This document shows positions 10,077-19,829 of a stretch of 38,012 nt of DNA, in pieces. The first letter of the stretch is position 1. Each line of letters begins with the position of its first letter. The stretch is from Candidatus Carbonibacillus altaicus (GTDB taxonomy: Bacteria; Bacillota; Bacilli; Thermicanales; DSM-22653). The DNA lies in NCBI GenBank assembly GCA_003050645.1, contig PEBX01000024.1, positions 1-38,012 of the forward strand, written 5' to 3'. The translations under genes and the position numbers were made by a program. Under the pieces are notes generated by a model. That model ran no database searches and had not been told where the DNA came from. It saw nothing but the letters and a program-made list of their open reading frames with translations.

Positions 10077-11999
10077 TTAAGCCTTACCTGCCGTTTCTTT
10101 TTCCTCGACATGCACTTTCACTTCCGTCGGCGAAACTTCCTCGACCACGATCCGCCCATCTGATGTGCGACCATCTTCAATCAGCTCGCGAATCTCTTGA
10201 CTGGTGAGCGTCTCGACTTTTAAAAGCGCCTGCGCAATGGTTTCCAGTTTGAGGCGCTTATCGGTTAAAAGCTGTTTGCAGCGATCGTACTGTTCCCGAA
10301 TGACACGCTGGATCTCGAGGTCGATCTCATAGGCGATCGCATCGCTGTAATTTTGCTCATGACCGATATCCCGGCCTAAAAACACTTCGCCCTGGCGCCT
10401 TCCAAACTGCAGAGGGCCGAGTTTTTCACTCATGCCGAATTCCATGATCATGCGTCTGGCGATGTTCGTCGCCTGCTGAAAATCGCTGTAGGCACCGGTC
10501 GAGACATCACCGAAGACGATTTCTTCGGCGACACGTCCTCCTAGGAGCACCATGATCCGATCGAGCAAATAGTTTTTCGTCGGCAAGTTGGAATCTTCCC
10601 TGGGCAAAGGCACGGCATATCCCCCGGCCTGACCGCGAGGGATGATCGTCACTTTGTGCACTTCGTCGCCGTGCGGTGCAAAAAAGCCGGCAATCACGTG
10701 TCCGGACTCGTGATAAGCGACGAGCGTTTTTTCTTTTTCCGTGATGACCCGGCTCGTCTTGGCCGGCCCGGCGATAACACGGTCAATCGCTTCATCGATT
10801 TCCTGCATATGGATGATCTTTTGATTTTTACGGGCTGCGAGCAGCGCCGCTTCGTTTAGCAAATTCTCCAGATCAGCACCCGTAAAACCGGGCGTCCGCC
10901 GAGCGACGACCTTCAGATCGACATCTTCGCCAAGCGGCTTATTCCGGGCATGAACTTTGAGCACTTCTTCGCGACCTTTGACATCCGGCCGATCGACCGT
11001 GATTTGCCGGTCAAAGCGCCCCGGGCGAAGAAGCGCCGGGTCCAGAATATCCGGCCGGTTCGTAGCGGCCATAATGATGATCCCTTCATTCGGCGAAAAT
11101 CCGTCCATCTCTACGAGAAGTTGGTTTAACGTTTGCTCTCGTTCATCGTGACCCCCGCCCAAGCCAGCACCGCGCTGCCGCCCGACAGCATCAATTTCAT
11201 CGATAAAAACAATACACGGGGCATTTTTTTTGGCCGTCTCAAAAAGATCGCGAACCCTGCTGGCACCTACACCGACAAACATTTCCACGAAATCCGAACC
11301 GCTGATGGTAAAAAAAGGAACACCCGCTTCCCCCGCTACAGCCCTAGCCAGAAGCGTCTTCCCCGTCCCCGGCGGGCCGACCAGGAGCACGCCTTTCGGA
11401 ATCCGTGCGCCGAGTGACGCATATTTACGCGGGTCTTTTAAAAAGTCGACGATCTCTTCCAGCTCCTGTTTTTCTTCATCGGCACCGGCCACATCTTTAA
11501 ATGTTGCTTTCTTCTTTTCATCGGTAAACTGGCGGATCCGCGCTTTACCAAAATTCATCACGCGACTCCCGCCACCCTGGGCCTGATTCATGAAGAAGAA
11601 AAACAGGAGAAACAGTAGCGCAAACGGAATAATGTAGGCGAGAAAGGTCACCCAGGTCGAGTTTTCACGCACTTTTTCCTGCTTGACGTCTAGCTCTCCG
11701 GCATCGATCTTCTCATTGATGAGACGAATCACTTCCGGTGCATTCGGAGCACGTGTGACAAAGGTTTCCTGACCCTTCGGCGCTGCTTTAAACTCACCTT
11801 CAATGAGGAGCGTCTGCCCGGTCGGGCCCTCCTCGCGCATCGTTAATGTTTTAATCTTATTGTTCATGAGATCAAGACGAAACTGACTGTATGAAATCTC
11901 GTTCATCGTCTTCGTCTGATTCGTCAGCATGCTGATCAGTCCGACGATAATCAAGACGACCACGAGATAAAACAATGAATTGCGTACAAACTTCGGCAT
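10077..11999 (-). CDS. ftsH: ATP-dependent zinc metalloprotease FtsH
   Basis: A membrane-anchored AAA+ protease that degrades membrane and regulatory proteins; needed for sporulation in Bacillus. The 640 residues show two membrane helices (about 8-25 and 116-138) flanking an extracytoplasmic domain. Walker A GPPGTGKT lies at about 208-215, Walker B IVFIDE at about 264-269, and the second region of homology at RPGRFDRQI. The zinc site HESGH is at 430-434. A charged C-terminal tail ends [13 protein letters not shown]. It follows hpt as in Bacillus, but 140 bases away with its own likely promoter. Confidence 0.98.
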   Translation of the reverse strand: MPKFVRNSLFYLVVVLIIVGLISMLTNQTKTMNEISYSQFRLDLMNNKIKTLTMREEGPTGQTLLIEGEFKAAPKGQETFVTRAPNAPEVIRLINEKIDAGELDVKQEKVRENSTWVTFLAYIIPFALLFLLFFFFMNQAQGGGSRVMNFGKARIRQFTDEKKKATFKDVAGADEEKQELEEIVDFLKDPRKYASLGARIPKGVLLVGPPGTGKTLLARAVAGEAGVPFFTISGSDFVEMFVGVGASRVRDLFETAKKNAPCIVFIDEIDAVGRQRGAGLGGGHDEREQTLNQLLVEMDGFSPNEGIIIMAATNRPDILDPALLRPGRFDRQITVDRPDVKGREEVLKVHARNKPLGEDVDLKVVARRTPGFTGADLENLLNEAALLAARKNQKIIHMQEIDEAIDRVIAGPAKTSRVITEKEKTLVAYHESGHVIAGFFAPHGDEVHKVTIIPRGQAGGYAVPLPREDSNLPTKNYLLDRIMVLLGGRVAEEIVFGDVSTGAYSDFQQATNIARRMIMEFGMSEKLGPLQFGRRQGEVFLGRDIGHEQNYSDAIAYEIDLEIQRVIREQYDRCKQLLTDKRLKLETIAQALLKVETLTSQEIRELIEDGRTSDGRIVVEEVSPTEVKVHVEEKETAGKA

Positions 12000-12035
12000 G
12001 CCCTACCTCCTCCCATTTCTAAGGGGCACTTCCAT

Positions 12036-12044
12036 ATTGTAACA
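12036..12044 (-). promoter_or_regulatory. possible extended -10 promoter of ftsH
   Basis: On the minus strand TGTTACAAT (TGn plus TACAAT) lies about 37 bases before the ftsH ATG. No good -35 hexamer is seen at 17 bases, so the extended -10 would have to carry it. Confidence 0.4.
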
Positions 12045-12141
12045 TAAGTACCTGCTTGTTCGCTATCCACAAAAACTGTTTCGCTTCACCCAAAACGCGT
12101 GCACACTTCCGGATATCTTTTTCCCTCCATTGGAATATTCT

Positions 12142-12684
12142 TTATCGCGCCCGGCTGTATATTTCCGGTTTTAAGACACCGACAAAAGGTAAATTACGGT
12201 ATTTCTCGGCAAAATCAAGACCGTACCCGACGACAAACGCATCGGGTACGGTAAACCCGACATAATCGGCTTCAATCGCCACCTTCCGTCCGCGCGGTTT
12301 GTCTAAAAAGGTGACGATCGCAATCGAGGCCGGGGTGCGACGCTTGATGAGGTCGGTCAAATAATTGAGGGTAAGACCGCTATCGATGATATCTTCAACA
12401 ATGAGCACGTGGCGGCCTTCAATCTCAAAATCCAGATCTTTGATGATCTTCACCACACCCGACGTTTGAGTCGCCTGACCGTAGCTGGAAACAACCATAT
12501 AGTCCATCTCCAAGGCAATATCCATCTGTCTGGCCAGATCAACCATAAACGGTGCTGCCCCTTTTAAAACGCCAACGAGAAGCGGATTTTTGTCGCGATA
12601 CACTTCTTCCAGCACCCGTCCCAGCGCTTTGACGCGGTTTTGGATTTCCTCCGGGGTAAGTAGTACTTCCGCTATATCATGCAT
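12142..12684 (-). CDS. hpt: hypoxanthine-guanine phosphoribosyltransferase
   Basis: Salvages hypoxanthine and guanine using PRPP. The 180 residues equal the Bacillus length when started at ATG 12684 (MHDIAEVLL). The type I PRT signature [17 protein letters not shown] is the PRPP loop. [16 protein letters not shown] and the C-terminal [20 protein letters not shown]-like end are intact. Its start lies inside the last codons of tilS, so it is coupled to that gene. No strong ribosome site is seen, in keeping with coupling. Confidence 0.97.
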   Translation of the reverse strand: MHDIAEVLLTPEEIQNRVKALGRVLEEVYRDKNPLLVGVLKGAAPFMVDLARQMDIALEMDYMVVSSYGQATQTSGVVKIIKDLDFEIEGRHVLIVEDIIDSGLTLNYLTDLIKRRTPASIAIVTFLDKPRGRKVAIEADYVGFTVPDAFVVGYGLDFAEKYRNLPFVGVLKPEIYSRAR

Positions 12685-14248
12685 CAAACTCAAGCTCAGC
12701 CCAGTCCTCCTTCACATGTCCTTGCACATGTCCTTCTGATTCGGTCGCATCCTCATCTCCCCAGGGCCAAGGGTAGGCCCTCTTCAAGGCGAAAAGCATA
12801 TACCCCTGCCCCGATTCGACGGGAACTGGAGTGACCTCCGTCCCCGCCTGCTCCGCCGTCCCATCTTTCACACCATGCTCTTTTAAGAAAAACGGAGGAG
12901 CCCACACAATACGGCCCATCGCCGTGACGAGCGGCCAGCGTGCACGCCAGGGCCGTTCGATGCCCAGCGCTTCCCAGGCATCTTTTATTTTTTTGTTCGG
13001 CCTGTCAAAAAACCGATCACCGGCACGGAAGGTCCGGAGCGTCAGCTTCCCTATCCTGGAAAACGCGCTATCGTCTAAAAATAAAAAGGCAGGCCAGCGT
13101 TCATCCGTCACGCCAGACCAAGCCCCCATCATCGTTCTCGGAACCCTTTGAACAGGAAGAAGCGCGACAGACAGAGTCGTGCCCGGCCAGGACACCACCG
13201 ATCCCGGAAAAAGATGCACCTCCGAAAGTCGTGGCGGTTCCGTATACCCGATCAGGCGACCTTTTCTTGCCCATAATTCTACAGTTCCCGGCAAGCTTAT
13301 GGCAAATGATTCTTCTTCCATCAGTAAAGAACGAATGTGTTCAATATGGGTGAAGGTTAAGACTGCATGCTTCGTATCCGGTGAACGCTGTAAGTAACTC
13401 CATATTAGATGAATCACGCGACGTTGTAAAGAAGGTGAGAGTTTTTTTAAAGATGCGCTTGAAACATCCCAGATGCCCGGCGCAAACGTGCTATGTTTTT
13501 GTAAAAAACGGATACCGAGCGTCCGAAAAAATCGAGCGTCATCTTTAAGTTGCTCAGAGAGAGTTAAAAGATGACTCTCGACAGTAGGTTCAAACGTTTT
13601 AAGTGCGGGCAGGAGCATATGCCGTATGGCATTGCGCCGGTAGCGGAGGGAAGCATTCGACGCATCATCTCGATACGTAAGACCCACGGAACCACTGTAG
13701 GTCTGGATTGTTTCCCTCGTTTCATAAAGAAAAGGGCGCACCAGACATACGCCGCGAAAGCGTCGACGGATCGGCATCCCCGAAAGCCCATCCGGGCTCG
13801 TCCCTTTTAAGAGTTTGAAAAGCATGGTTTCGATCTGATCACTGGCATGGTGGGCTAAAGCAATTTTATGGGCACCGACCTTCTTGGCCATCATAACAAG
13901 CGCCTCGTAACGCCTTGTGCGGGCAAACGCCTGAACGTTGCTGTGGGGAAGCTGCTTCCAGTATAATTTCTGAACCAAAAACGGCAGTTGATAGGTTTTT
14001 GCCAGGCGTTCTACAAAGTACTGATCTTCATCCGCACTTTGCGCTCTCAGACCATGATGGACATGTCCGACGACGAGACGCACACCAAGCGTCCCCTGCC
14101 ATCGCATCAGCCAGTTAAGAAGCGCGACTGAATCGATACCACCGGAGACGGCAACGAGCACCGTCTCGCCTGGCGTTAAAAGTCGTTCGCGCGTAATCGT
14201 CTGCCGTATACGCGCATCCCATGCGTCCAGCCATTCGCTTTTTTCCAT
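12677..14248 (-). CDS. tilS: tRNA(Ile)-lysidine synthetase
   Basis: Modifies C34 of tRNA-Ile(CAU) to lysidine so that it reads AUA and is charged with isoleucine. The N-terminal PP-loop ATPase has [13 protein letters not shown] (SGGIDS about 35-40), then [18 protein letters not shown] and [17 protein letters not shown]. The C-terminal TilS domains are more divergent, as is usual; one ends with [19 protein letters not shown]. At 523 residues it is rather long, with a low-complexity acidic tail ([18 protein letters not shown]). It comes first in a tilS-hpt-ftsH unit after the spoIIE terminator. Confidence 0.95.
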   Translation of the reverse strand: MEKSEWLDAWDARIRQTITRERLLTPGETVLVAVSGGIDSVALLNWLMRWQGTLGVRLVVGHVHHGLRAQSADEDQYFVERLAKTYQLPFLVQKLYWKQLPHSNVQAFARTRRYEALVMMAKKVGAHKIALAHHASDQIETMLFKLLKGTSPDGLSGMPIRRRFRGVCLVRPFLYETRETIQTYSGSVGLTYRDDASNASLRYRRNAIRHMLLPALKTFEPTVESHLLTLSEQLKDDARFFRTLGIRFLQKHSTFAPGIWDVSSASLKKLSPSLQRRVIHLIWSYLQRSPDTKHAVLTFTHIEHIRSLLMEEESFAISLPGTVELWARKGRLIGYTEPPRLSEVHLFPGSVVSWPGTTLSVALLPVQRVPRTMMGAWSGVTDERWPAFLFLDDSAFSRIGKLTLRTFRAGDRFFDRPNKKIKDAWEALGIERPWRARWPLVTAMGRIVWAPPFFLKEHGVKDGTAEQAGTEVTPVPVESGQGYMLFALKRAYPWPWGDEDATESEGHVQGHVKEDWAELEFDA

Positions 14249-14299
14249 GTTTTCTGTCCCCTACCCCAATGTATGAGCCGGTTTTCACCCGCTCACAAC

Positions 14300-14325
14300 A
14301 AAAAATCCCCAAGGATGACCCGGGG
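14300..14325 (-). terminator. terminator of spoIIE
   Basis: On the minus strand CCCCGGG pairs with CCTTGGGG (two G-U pairs) across a short loop and is followed by ATTTTTTG. It separates spoIIE from tilS. Confidence 0.7.
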
Positions 14326-14401
14326 CTGCATCACTTGACTTTATTATACACCAACACGCGTACCTTTCGAATGCAAAACACCGTTAAAAAGTGGAAAAGC
14401 T

Positions 14402-16882
14402 TTAAGAAGCCGGGGCGGTGGCGTGCATTGTCACCTTCACCCAAGCTTCATCACGGCTTTCTATTTTAATGGCGACCACGGTTACATCATCGTCCGGAGC
14501 GTAACGCGCAGCATAGGCGACCTGATCGAGGATCGTATCTGCAAACCGTTCGGCATCCGCAAGCGGTGCTTCAGATACAAGCCGCTTTAACCAGCGTTCT
14601 TTTTGTAGTGACCCGAGTTCACCGGCAAAGACACCATCGGTGACCATGATGAGTGTATCATGCGGACGGAGTTTAACGGAGATGACGTCCAGCTCACGCG
14701 CATCTGTGAGGCCGGCCGGTGGATTGTGTCCTTCAATGCGCATCACAGCGCCACCACGACGGATAAAACTGGGCGGCGCACCGATTTTTAAAAATTTCGC
14801 TTCACCGGAGAGTAAGTCGATGAGGACAAGATCGATCGTTGCAAACATTTCTTCTGAGGCGCGCAAACTCAAAAGCGCATTGACGCTTCTCACGGCAAGC
14901 GTCATATCCAGACCCGTCGATAAGATGTCTCTAAGCATCCGCACCGCTTTTTGAGAAACGTGTTCTGCTTCGACACTGCTCCCCATCCCATCGCTTAAGA
15001 CGACCGCATACATGCGCCGTCCGATCGGAATACCGAGGGCGCTGTCGCCACACACCACCCCGCCACCTTTCGCCACCTGCGCATAAGAAAACGATACTTG
15101 ATAAGGATAGCTGGACGTAACTTTCCAAGTTAGAAGGCTCTCATTGGGCGTTTTTTCTTCTATAATCTTAAGCGGTTCGCCGAGCAGTGATTCTAAGGCC
15201 GTCTTGAGCGTACGCCTTAATGTAATGAGATCGCCAAAAGGAATGAGGCTTACGATAAGTTCGATTTCTCCTGCAGCGAGCGAGATGACATCAAATGACT
15301 GCACGATGATCCCGTTTTGTTCGAGCCACCTGCGGATATTGATTTCTTGATGACGCGCGCTCAATCCTTCCCGCTGGATATCCTCGGCAAACTCTTCGAT
15401 CATCTCGGCCACCCCGGAGAGTTGATCGGAGATGAGAAGTCGAACTTCCTTAAGGCGCGCGCGCTGTTTGGCTTTTTGCACATAATTTGTATGCGCATCG
15501 TCTAGGGCCTGTTCTAGCGGCATCAGTTTCATGCAGTGATCGCGAAGCCACATCGGAGCGTCCTTACGATCGCGCTCCCCCTGCTTTTTCTTAATCTGTA
15601 TCCAATCTTCCAGCGCCCCGACCGTCTCCTCGGTGTGGCGCGACCAGCAATACGACTGGCGCGTGCATGTTGCACAGACCGAGCGTGCGACCGCTTCAAT
15701 GATATCCCCGGATCCTTCCTTGGTCATCGATGCGGCACCCGCGGCGCGTTCTTTTCTCATTTCATCTTCAGCAAACGTATTGGCCAGCGAGGCAAACATC
15801 GTCGCCACTGTATGCAGCCTCTCGCCCATCAGATCCCGCGTTTTCCTAAGCCGTTCGGCCTGGCCTTCCCAATATGCTTTGGTCCCGGGAATCAGTTTGG
15901 AAAGCATGCCAAGCGTAGCCGAGGGCGTAAGAAAAAAAAGGAGTACAGCGAAAAGGCTTTCGAAAAGCGCCTGTTCCAGCGTTCCGACCTGATCGGTATA
16001 CACGGTGAGCAAAAGTACCCCTAAAAACAGACCGAACGCACTGGAGAGGCGACCGCTCGGTCGAAACAACCCGGCCAAAAGCCCGGAAAAACCGAGAAGG
16101 CTCAGTTCGGTGAGCGCTCCCACATCGCTTAAGGCAAGGAGTAAACCCGTAATGACTCCGGCCGTCGCCCCGGTTGCTGCCCCACCGACATAAGCCATGA
16201 CAACGACGGCATATCGCGATAAGATCGAACTCACCGTAAGCGGTCCGATCGCATACCCGACCGTTCCCGTAAGAAGCGTCGCCCAGACGATGAAGAGCGC
16301 GTAAAGCTCCTCCTGTTTGATCGACTGCCTAAGCTTCTCATGTTGAATAAGCGGGAGCGTTTGTAAAAAGATAACCGTGAGCACCATCGAAAGCCCTGCT
16401 TCGACCGCCGCTAGAATATACGTCACCGTCTCCGGCGTCGTAACCAGATGGCGCCATAAGATGGACGCGCCAAACGTACTGAGTCCCACCATAAGCGGGA
16501 GAGCAATCAAAAGATGCATCCAGCTCCGATAAAGCGTCCCCCAGAGAAGCGTAAAAAAGGCGACAGCGAGGGCGAGCTCCGCTGCATGCGGCAGGGGAGA
16601 AAACACGGCACCGAAGAGCACACCGACCAAGATGATCGGCCACTCCCCTCGCCAAAAGTACGTGGCGACCGCAAAAAAGGGTAGCGCAAACGGTGTGAGC
16701 TCCCCTAAAATATAGGAGCGACCGAACAAAAAAGAGACAAAGAGTAAGGTCAAGGCACGTTTGGGAAGCCATCTGTCCCAAACGACTTTAAACGGTGTTA
16801 AAAACCGCTCCCATCCCATCTCTCCAAATACGCTGAGGCGCGAGGCGCGCCATAGGTCCGACTTTTGCAATGCTTCCACCAT
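14402..16882 (-). CDS. spoIIE: stage II sporulation protein E, membrane PP2C phosphatase
   Basis: Dephosphorylates SpoIIAA-P to release sigma-F in the forespore and helps polar septum formation. The 826 residues match the family. The first ~330 residues hold about ten membrane helices. A central regulatory and self-association region (about 330-590) has CATCTRQSYCW cysteines. The C-terminal PP2C domain shows VVCGDSALGIPI, then VVLSDGMGSSVEAEHVSQ at about 625-640 and late metal-binding acids (VMVTDGVF-like LIMVTDGVFAGE, and APDDDVTVVAI). The promoter upstream has the Spo0A-type layout. trpS lies upstream, which is unlike Bacillus. Confidence 0.96.
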   Translation of the reverse strand: MVEALQKSDLWRASRLSVFGEMGWERFLTPFKVVWDRWLPKRALTLLFVSFLFGRSYILGELTPFALPFFAVATYFWRGEWPIILVGVLFGAVFSPLPHAAELALAVAFFTLLWGTLYRSWMHLLIALPLMVGLSTFGASILWRHLVTTPETVTYILAAVEAGLSMVLTVIFLQTLPLIQHEKLRQSIKQEELYALFIVWATLLTGTVGYAIGPLTVSSILSRYAVVVMAYVGGAATGATAGVITGLLLALSDVGALTELSLLGFSGLLAGLFRPSGRLSSAFGLFLGVLLLTVYTDQVGTLEQALFESLFAVLLFFLTPSATLGMLSKLIPGTKAYWEGQAERLRKTRDLMGERLHTVATMFASLANTFAEDEMRKERAAGAASMTKEGSGDIIEAVARSVCATCTRQSYCWSRHTEETVGALEDWIQIKKKQGERDRKDAPMWLRDHCMKLMPLEQALDDAHTNYVQKAKQRARLKEVRLLISDQLSGVAEMIEEFAEDIQREGLSARHQEINIRRWLEQNGIIVQSFDVISLAAGEIELIVSLIPFGDLITLRRTLKTALESLLGEPLKIIEEKTPNESLLTWKVTSSYPYQVSFSYAQVAKGGGVVCGDSALGIPIGRRMYAVVLSDGMGSSVEAEHVSQKAVRMLRDILSTGLDMTLAVRSVNALLSLRASEEMFATIDLVLIDLLSGEAKFLKIGAPPSFIRRGGAVMRIEGHNPPAGLTDARELDVISVKLRPHDTLIMVTDGVFAGELGSLQKERWLKRLVSEAPLADAERFADTILDQVAYAARYAPDDDVTVVAIKIESRDEAWVKVTMHATAPAS

Positions 16883-16919
16883 CCTATCTTCACATGCTTG
16901 TCCTACGATCTTGCCCTTA

Positions 16920-16952
16920 AGTATAGGCTAGCTTGCGAAGAGAGGGTGTCAC
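16920..16952 (-). promoter_or_regulatory. spoIIE promoter, Spo0A-activated type with 21-base spacing
   Basis: On the minus strand a -35-like GTGACA (16947-16952) and a -10 TATACT (16920-16925) are separated by 21 bases. The B. subtilis spoIIE promoter is known for a similarly long spacing of sigma-A hexamers that needs phosphorylated Spo0A. The arrangement seen here matches that. Confidence 0.6.
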
Positions 16953-16986
16953 ATTGCGGCGATGGAAAAGAAAAAAGAAAGAAAAG

Positions 16987-16996
16987 TTACGACAAA
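16987..16996 (-). promoter_or_regulatory. candidate Spo0A box upstream of spoIIE
   Basis: TTTGTCGTA on the minus strand matches the 0A box TTTGTCGAA in 8 of 9 positions. It lies about 35 bases upstream of the -35-like hexamer of spoIIE. Confidence 0.5.
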
Positions 16997-17069
16997 GTCC
17001 CGTAGGAAGCGACGCACTCAAACGGCGTCCGCATCTTATCCTCGGGATAGAAAAGCCTATTATGACAGC

Positions 17070-18065
17070 TTAGGACGACTCCCGGCATATATATCCGAAC
17101 GCCTGCGCTGCTTCCCGATACGTTTTACGGGCGATGGCCTGAGCGCGATCGGCGCCTTCGCGCAAAATCTTAAGCGTCTCTTCGTCTGTAAGATGTTCAT
17201 AGCGTTCTTTAATCGGTCGGAGGACTTCCAAAACCGCATCCGCCACAGATCGCTTCAGCGCGCCGTAACCCTGACCCGAAAACGCCTCCGCGAGTACTTC
17301 CGGATGCTCTCCACGCACGAGGGCGAGTATGGCCAGGAGATTGGATACTCCGGGCTTTTTTTCGGGATCATAACGGATCACGTTCTCACTGTCGGTGACC
17401 GCACGCATAATTTTTTTCTCGATGATATCATCCGGATCGAGCAAATGAATGCGCCCCATCTCGCTAGGATTCGATTTGGACATTTTTTTGGTCGGATCAT
17501 CGAGACTCATAATGCGCGATCCGACGTCGGGAATGATCGTCTCGGGCAGGCGAAACACTTCCCCGTAATCACGGTTAAACCGTTCGGCCAAGTCACGTGT
17601 GAGCTCCAGGTGCTGCTTCTGGTCCTCACCGACCGGAACATGCGTCGTCTGATACAAAAGAATATCGGCAGCCATGAGCACCGGATACGTATAAAGGCCG
17701 ACACTGACCGTCTCCTTATCGCCGCCTTTTTCTTTAAACTGCGTCATCCGCGAAAGTTCCCCGGTGCGCGCAACGCATTGCAAAAGCCAGGCCAGCTCGG
17801 CATGTTCCGGTACGTGTGATTGTACAAAGATCGTGGCACGATTTGGATCGATGCCGCTTGCGAGATACAGTTTGCTCACCATGAGCGTATAGTCGCGAAG
17901 CGTCTTCGGATCATGCCGAACGGTCGTGGCATGGAGATCGACCACGCAATAATAGGCCTGATCAGCTTCGTCCTGCAGGGCCACAAACTGCCGGATCGCC
18001 CCGAGGTAATTACCTAAAGTGAGCATCCCGGAAGGTTGAACGCCCGAAAAAACTATTTTTTGCAT
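17070..18065 (-). CDS. trpS: tryptophanyl-tRNA synthetase
   Basis: Charges tRNA-Trp. The 331 residues match the bacterial class I enzyme. The N-terminus FSGVQPSGMLTLGNYLGA carries the HIGH-equivalent (TLGN). DLHATTVRHDP and LLYQTTHVPVGEDQKQHLEL form the substrate pocket, and KKMSKS (about 191-196) is the second ATP signature. The ATG at 18065 has GAGGGGC 7 bases upstream. In Bacillus this gene is elsewhere; here it separates yabR from spoIIE. A strong terminator-like hairpin ends only 25 bases before its start. Confidence 0.97.
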   Translation of the reverse strand: MQKIVFSGVQPSGMLTLGNYLGAIRQFVALQDEADQAYYCVVDLHATTVRHDPKTLRDYTLMVSKLYLASGIDPNRATIFVQSHVPEHAELAWLLQCVARTGELSRMTQFKEKGGDKETVSVGLYTYPVLMAADILLYQTTHVPVGEDQKQHLELTRDLAERFNRDYGEVFRLPETIIPDVGSRIMSLDDPTKKMSKSNPSEMGRIHLLDPDDIIEKKIMRAVTDSENVIRYDPEKKPGVSNLLAILALVRGEHPEVLAEAFSGQGYGALKRSVADAVLEVLRPIKERYEHLTDEETLKILREGADRAQAIARKTYREAAQAFGYICRESS

Positions 18066-18090
18066 CTCCTTCGCCCCTCATCGATCGAAT

Positions 18091-18118
18091 AAAAAACGTC
18101 CTCTACCCGGGAGGACGG
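18091..18118 (-). terminator. terminator hairpin directly upstream of trpS
   Basis: On the minus strand a 7-bp stem CGTCCTC / GAGGACG with a 7-base loop is followed by TTTTTTATT. It lies 47 bases after the yabR stop and ends 25 bases before the trpS ATG. It can serve as the yabR terminator, but there is hardly room for a promoter between it and trpS, so it may also act as an attenuator. No T-box GGTGG motif is present. Confidence 0.75.
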
Positions 18119-18164
18119 TTTTTGTTGATGAACATCTTTGACTCAGAAGCTTTAAAACGTCGCC

Positions 18165-18551
18165 TTAGAAAGAACGCCGCGTGCCTCGCCCACCGCGCTT
18201 CGACTCTGTTGAACGACGCAATGAAGACAGACGTTCTTCACTGTCTTTCAGAAATCGCGACAGTTTGTCTTCAAATCCACGATCGTTTTTTCTGCGCCCG
18301 CCTCTTTCGCGCCTGTCTACATGCGCCTGACGGATGGAAAGCGCGATTTTCCCATTGGGCTCCACTTTAAGCACTTTCACCGTCACGATGTCATCGATTT
18401 TCAAAAAATCGTGGATGTCTTTGACATACGCATCATCGACCTCAGAAATGTGGACAAGCCCCGTTACCCCTTCTTCCAGCTCCACAAATGCCCCGAAATG
18501 CGTAATGCCCGTCACTTTACCTTGCAAACGGCTGCCCACCTCAATGGCCAT
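18165..18551 (-). CDS. yabR: S1-domain RNA-binding protein, YabR-like
   Basis: A 128-residue protein with one S1 RNA-binding domain at residues about 1-75: GSRLQGKVTGITHFGAFVEL, then GVTGLVHISEV and KVLKVEPNGKIALSIRQA. A basic, Arg/Gly/Ser-rich tail follows (RRERGGRRKNDRGFE, RRSTESKRGGRGTRRSF), which probably also binds RNA. The position after divIC is as in Bacillus, where the gene is yabR. The exact role is not established; related proteins bind ribosomes or RNA. Confidence 0.92.
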   Translation of the reverse strand: MAIEVGSRLQGKVTGITHFGAFVELEEGVTGLVHISEVDDAYVKDIHDFLKIDDIVTVKVLKVEPNGKIALSIRQAHVDRRERGGRRKNDRGFEDKLSRFLKDSEERLSSLRRSTESKRGGRGTRRSF

Positions 18552-18635
18552 GTACCGCCTAATCCCCCTTAGTTTATCCCGTCCTTAAAAGACGGCGTTC
18601 ATGCCACATATTATATGGTATGGCGCGGCATTCTG

Positions 18636-18935
18636 TCAACGACCCTCTGAGGTTTCGGCGGGTACGATCCGAAAAATGACGTCCCCTTCTTTTCCCCAGT
18701 AAAAAAGCGTCCGCGCCAGAGAAGCAACGTACTTTGGATCATAAAGACGTTCACGTTCGCGCAAGAGCTGTTCGTTTTCTTGCCGAAGCGCGTCCAGGTG
18801 AGAGGCAACCTCCTGTTTTTGCACTTCTTGTGCTTTTAAAAGCTGCCATTCTTGGTAACCGAGACTTAAGCCCAGTCCAAACAGCAAAAGGAAAACGAAC
18901 TGCGCCAGTTTTTTGCGTCGCCTTGCTTTTTGCAC
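18636..18935 (-). CDS. divIC: cell division protein DivIC (FtsB family)
   Basis: A bitopic septum protein that works with DivIB and FtsL. I place the start at GTG 18933-18935, which gives 99 residues. GGGAGG lies 6 bases upstream and the gene then begins 2 bases after yabQ ends; the longer open frame overlaps yabQ and is not credible. A basic N-terminus (QKARRRKKLAQ) leads into one membrane helix (VFLLLFGLGLSLGY). A heptad coiled coil follows (VASHLDALRQENEQLLRERE), then the conserved DPKYVASLARTLFYWGKEGD end. Confidence 0.93.
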   Translation of the reverse strand: MQKARRRKKLAQFVFLLLFGLGLSLGYQEWQLLKAQEVQKQEVASHLDALRQENEQLLRERERLYDPKYVASLARTLFYWGKEGDVIFRIVPAETSEGR

Positions 18936-18937
18936 GT

Positions 18938-19444
18938 CTATCCTCCCTTTTGGCACCAGAAACAAAATTTGCGGCGATGTTGCCAAATCAGACCCCAGAG
19001 CCGACCGAAGATGTGTATGCGTCCAAGCAAAAGCGTTTGAATAAGGCTTAAGATAATTGTAACAAGATGTCGCAGCAAATAAAAGAGCGGAAAAAATAAA
19101 AAAGAAAAAATGATCCATAAAGGCCGAAGGAACCATCGGTACACGGTCCGGGCGAGATGGCGTATGATGCCGAGCAGCGGTTTTCTAAACAATCGAAAAT
19201 AAAGAAAGGCGCCTAAGAGCAAGAAACCAAAAGTCGCCATACGAACTCTTCCGCTGCCTAACAAAAACATCCCGTAGGCAAAGACGTACGCACATGCGAG
19301 CCAGAGCGCGATATCGAGGACATTTTGCAGAAAAAAACGGCGAATTTTGCGCCCGAAGAGGGTGGAAAGATCGAATAAAAGGGCAAATGCGCTTCCCATC
19401 AGGAGCGAAAAAAAAGTAAGCGATGCTTCCTGGGAGACGCTCAT
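18938..19444 (-). CDS. yabQ: spore cortex protein YabQ
   Basis: A membrane protein of the sporulating mother cell needed for cortex formation in Bacillus. The 168 residues begin SQEASLTFFSLLMGSAFALL and contain about four hydrophobic segments (about 10-25, 40-62, 68-85, 105-130). The family pattern FDLSTLFGRKIRRF and the position between yabP and divIC identify it. Its start overlaps the yabP stop by 4 bases, so the two are coupled. It should be sigma-E controlled by homology. Confidence 0.93.
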   Translation of the reverse strand: MSVSQEASLTFFSLLMGSAFALLFDLSTLFGRKIRRFFLQNVLDIALWLACAYVFAYGMFLLGSGRVRMATFGFLLLGAFLYFRLFRKPLLGIIRHLARTVYRWFLRPLWIIFSFLFFPLFYLLRHLVTIILSLIQTLLLGRIHIFGRLWGLIWQHRRKFCFWCQKGG

Positions 19445-19740
19445 CGAAACAACTTCCCGAAAAACCCTTTACGCGTCTTTCCAGCACCTTCGTCCAAATA
19501 CGTAAGCGTCGTAATCTTGCCTTCGATGGCGACTTCGCCACTTTCCAGATCGAGCTGTTTGAGATGAAGATTTTCGCCTTTAATGAGCAAAAACCCTTCC
19601 GACGTTTCCAGCAAAAATTGCTCGCTGTCAAAACTATCGACCTGGCTCACCCCGGAGATGGCCAGTGTACGGCGATTGACGAGACCGATTTCCTGACGAA
19701 TCGTTTTTTCCGTCATCGACTGCCCCATGTCATTAGCCAC
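19441..19740 (-). CDS. yabP: sporulation protein YabP
   Basis: A 99-residue soluble sporulation protein. The family pattern is seen as LVNRRTLAISGVSQVDSFDS, then FLLETSEGFLLIKGENLHLK and LESGEVAIEGKI. A basic C-terminal end (GKTRKGFFGKLFR) follows. The start is GTG 19738-19740 with GGAG 5 bases upstream. It heads the yabP-yabQ-divIC run behind rqcP. Its biochemical role is not known; in Bacillus the pair is transcribed in the mother cell. A hairpin lies about 50 bases upstream. Confidence 0.93.
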   Translation of the reverse strand: MANDMGQSMTEKTIRQEIGLVNRRTLAISGVSQVDSFDSEQFLLETSEGFLLIKGENLHLKQLDLESGEVAIEGKITTLTYLDEGAGKTRKGFFGKLFR

Positions 19741-19791
19741 CTTCTCTCCAATGCGCTTTGAGGATCATGCGGCATAAAAACGATGGGGCCT

Positions 19792-19829
19792 CACCTCCTT
19801 ACTCCATATGTATCGCATGGAGGGGAGGT
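19792..19829 (-). other. stem-loop between rqcP and yabP holding a strong SD-like arm
   Basis: On the minus strand CCTCC-x-CTCCAT pairs with ATGGAG-x-GGAGG around a 9-base loop. The 3' arm is GGAGTAAGGAGGTGAGG, a very strong ribosome-binding sequence, but no start codon stands at normal distance. The next ATG (19773-19775) opens a 20-codon frame that overlaps the yabP start out of frame. There is no T-run on this strand. Confidence 0.5.

Noticed and set aside
16962-17819. 285-codon plus-strand ORF opposite trpS
   Set aside because: It is the antisense of trpS, with no ribosome site or family features. The same holds for the other long plus-strand frames.
12142-18065. tRNA genes near spoIIE
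   Set aside because: In Bacillus tRNA genes lie just upstream of spoIIE. I looked in 16,883-17,069 and found no cloverleaf-like arms or GGTTC(G/A) T-loop.
18066-18164. T-box riboswitch before trpS
   Set aside because: A terminator is present, but there is no GGTGG T-box motif or specifier-loop structure and the leader is too short.
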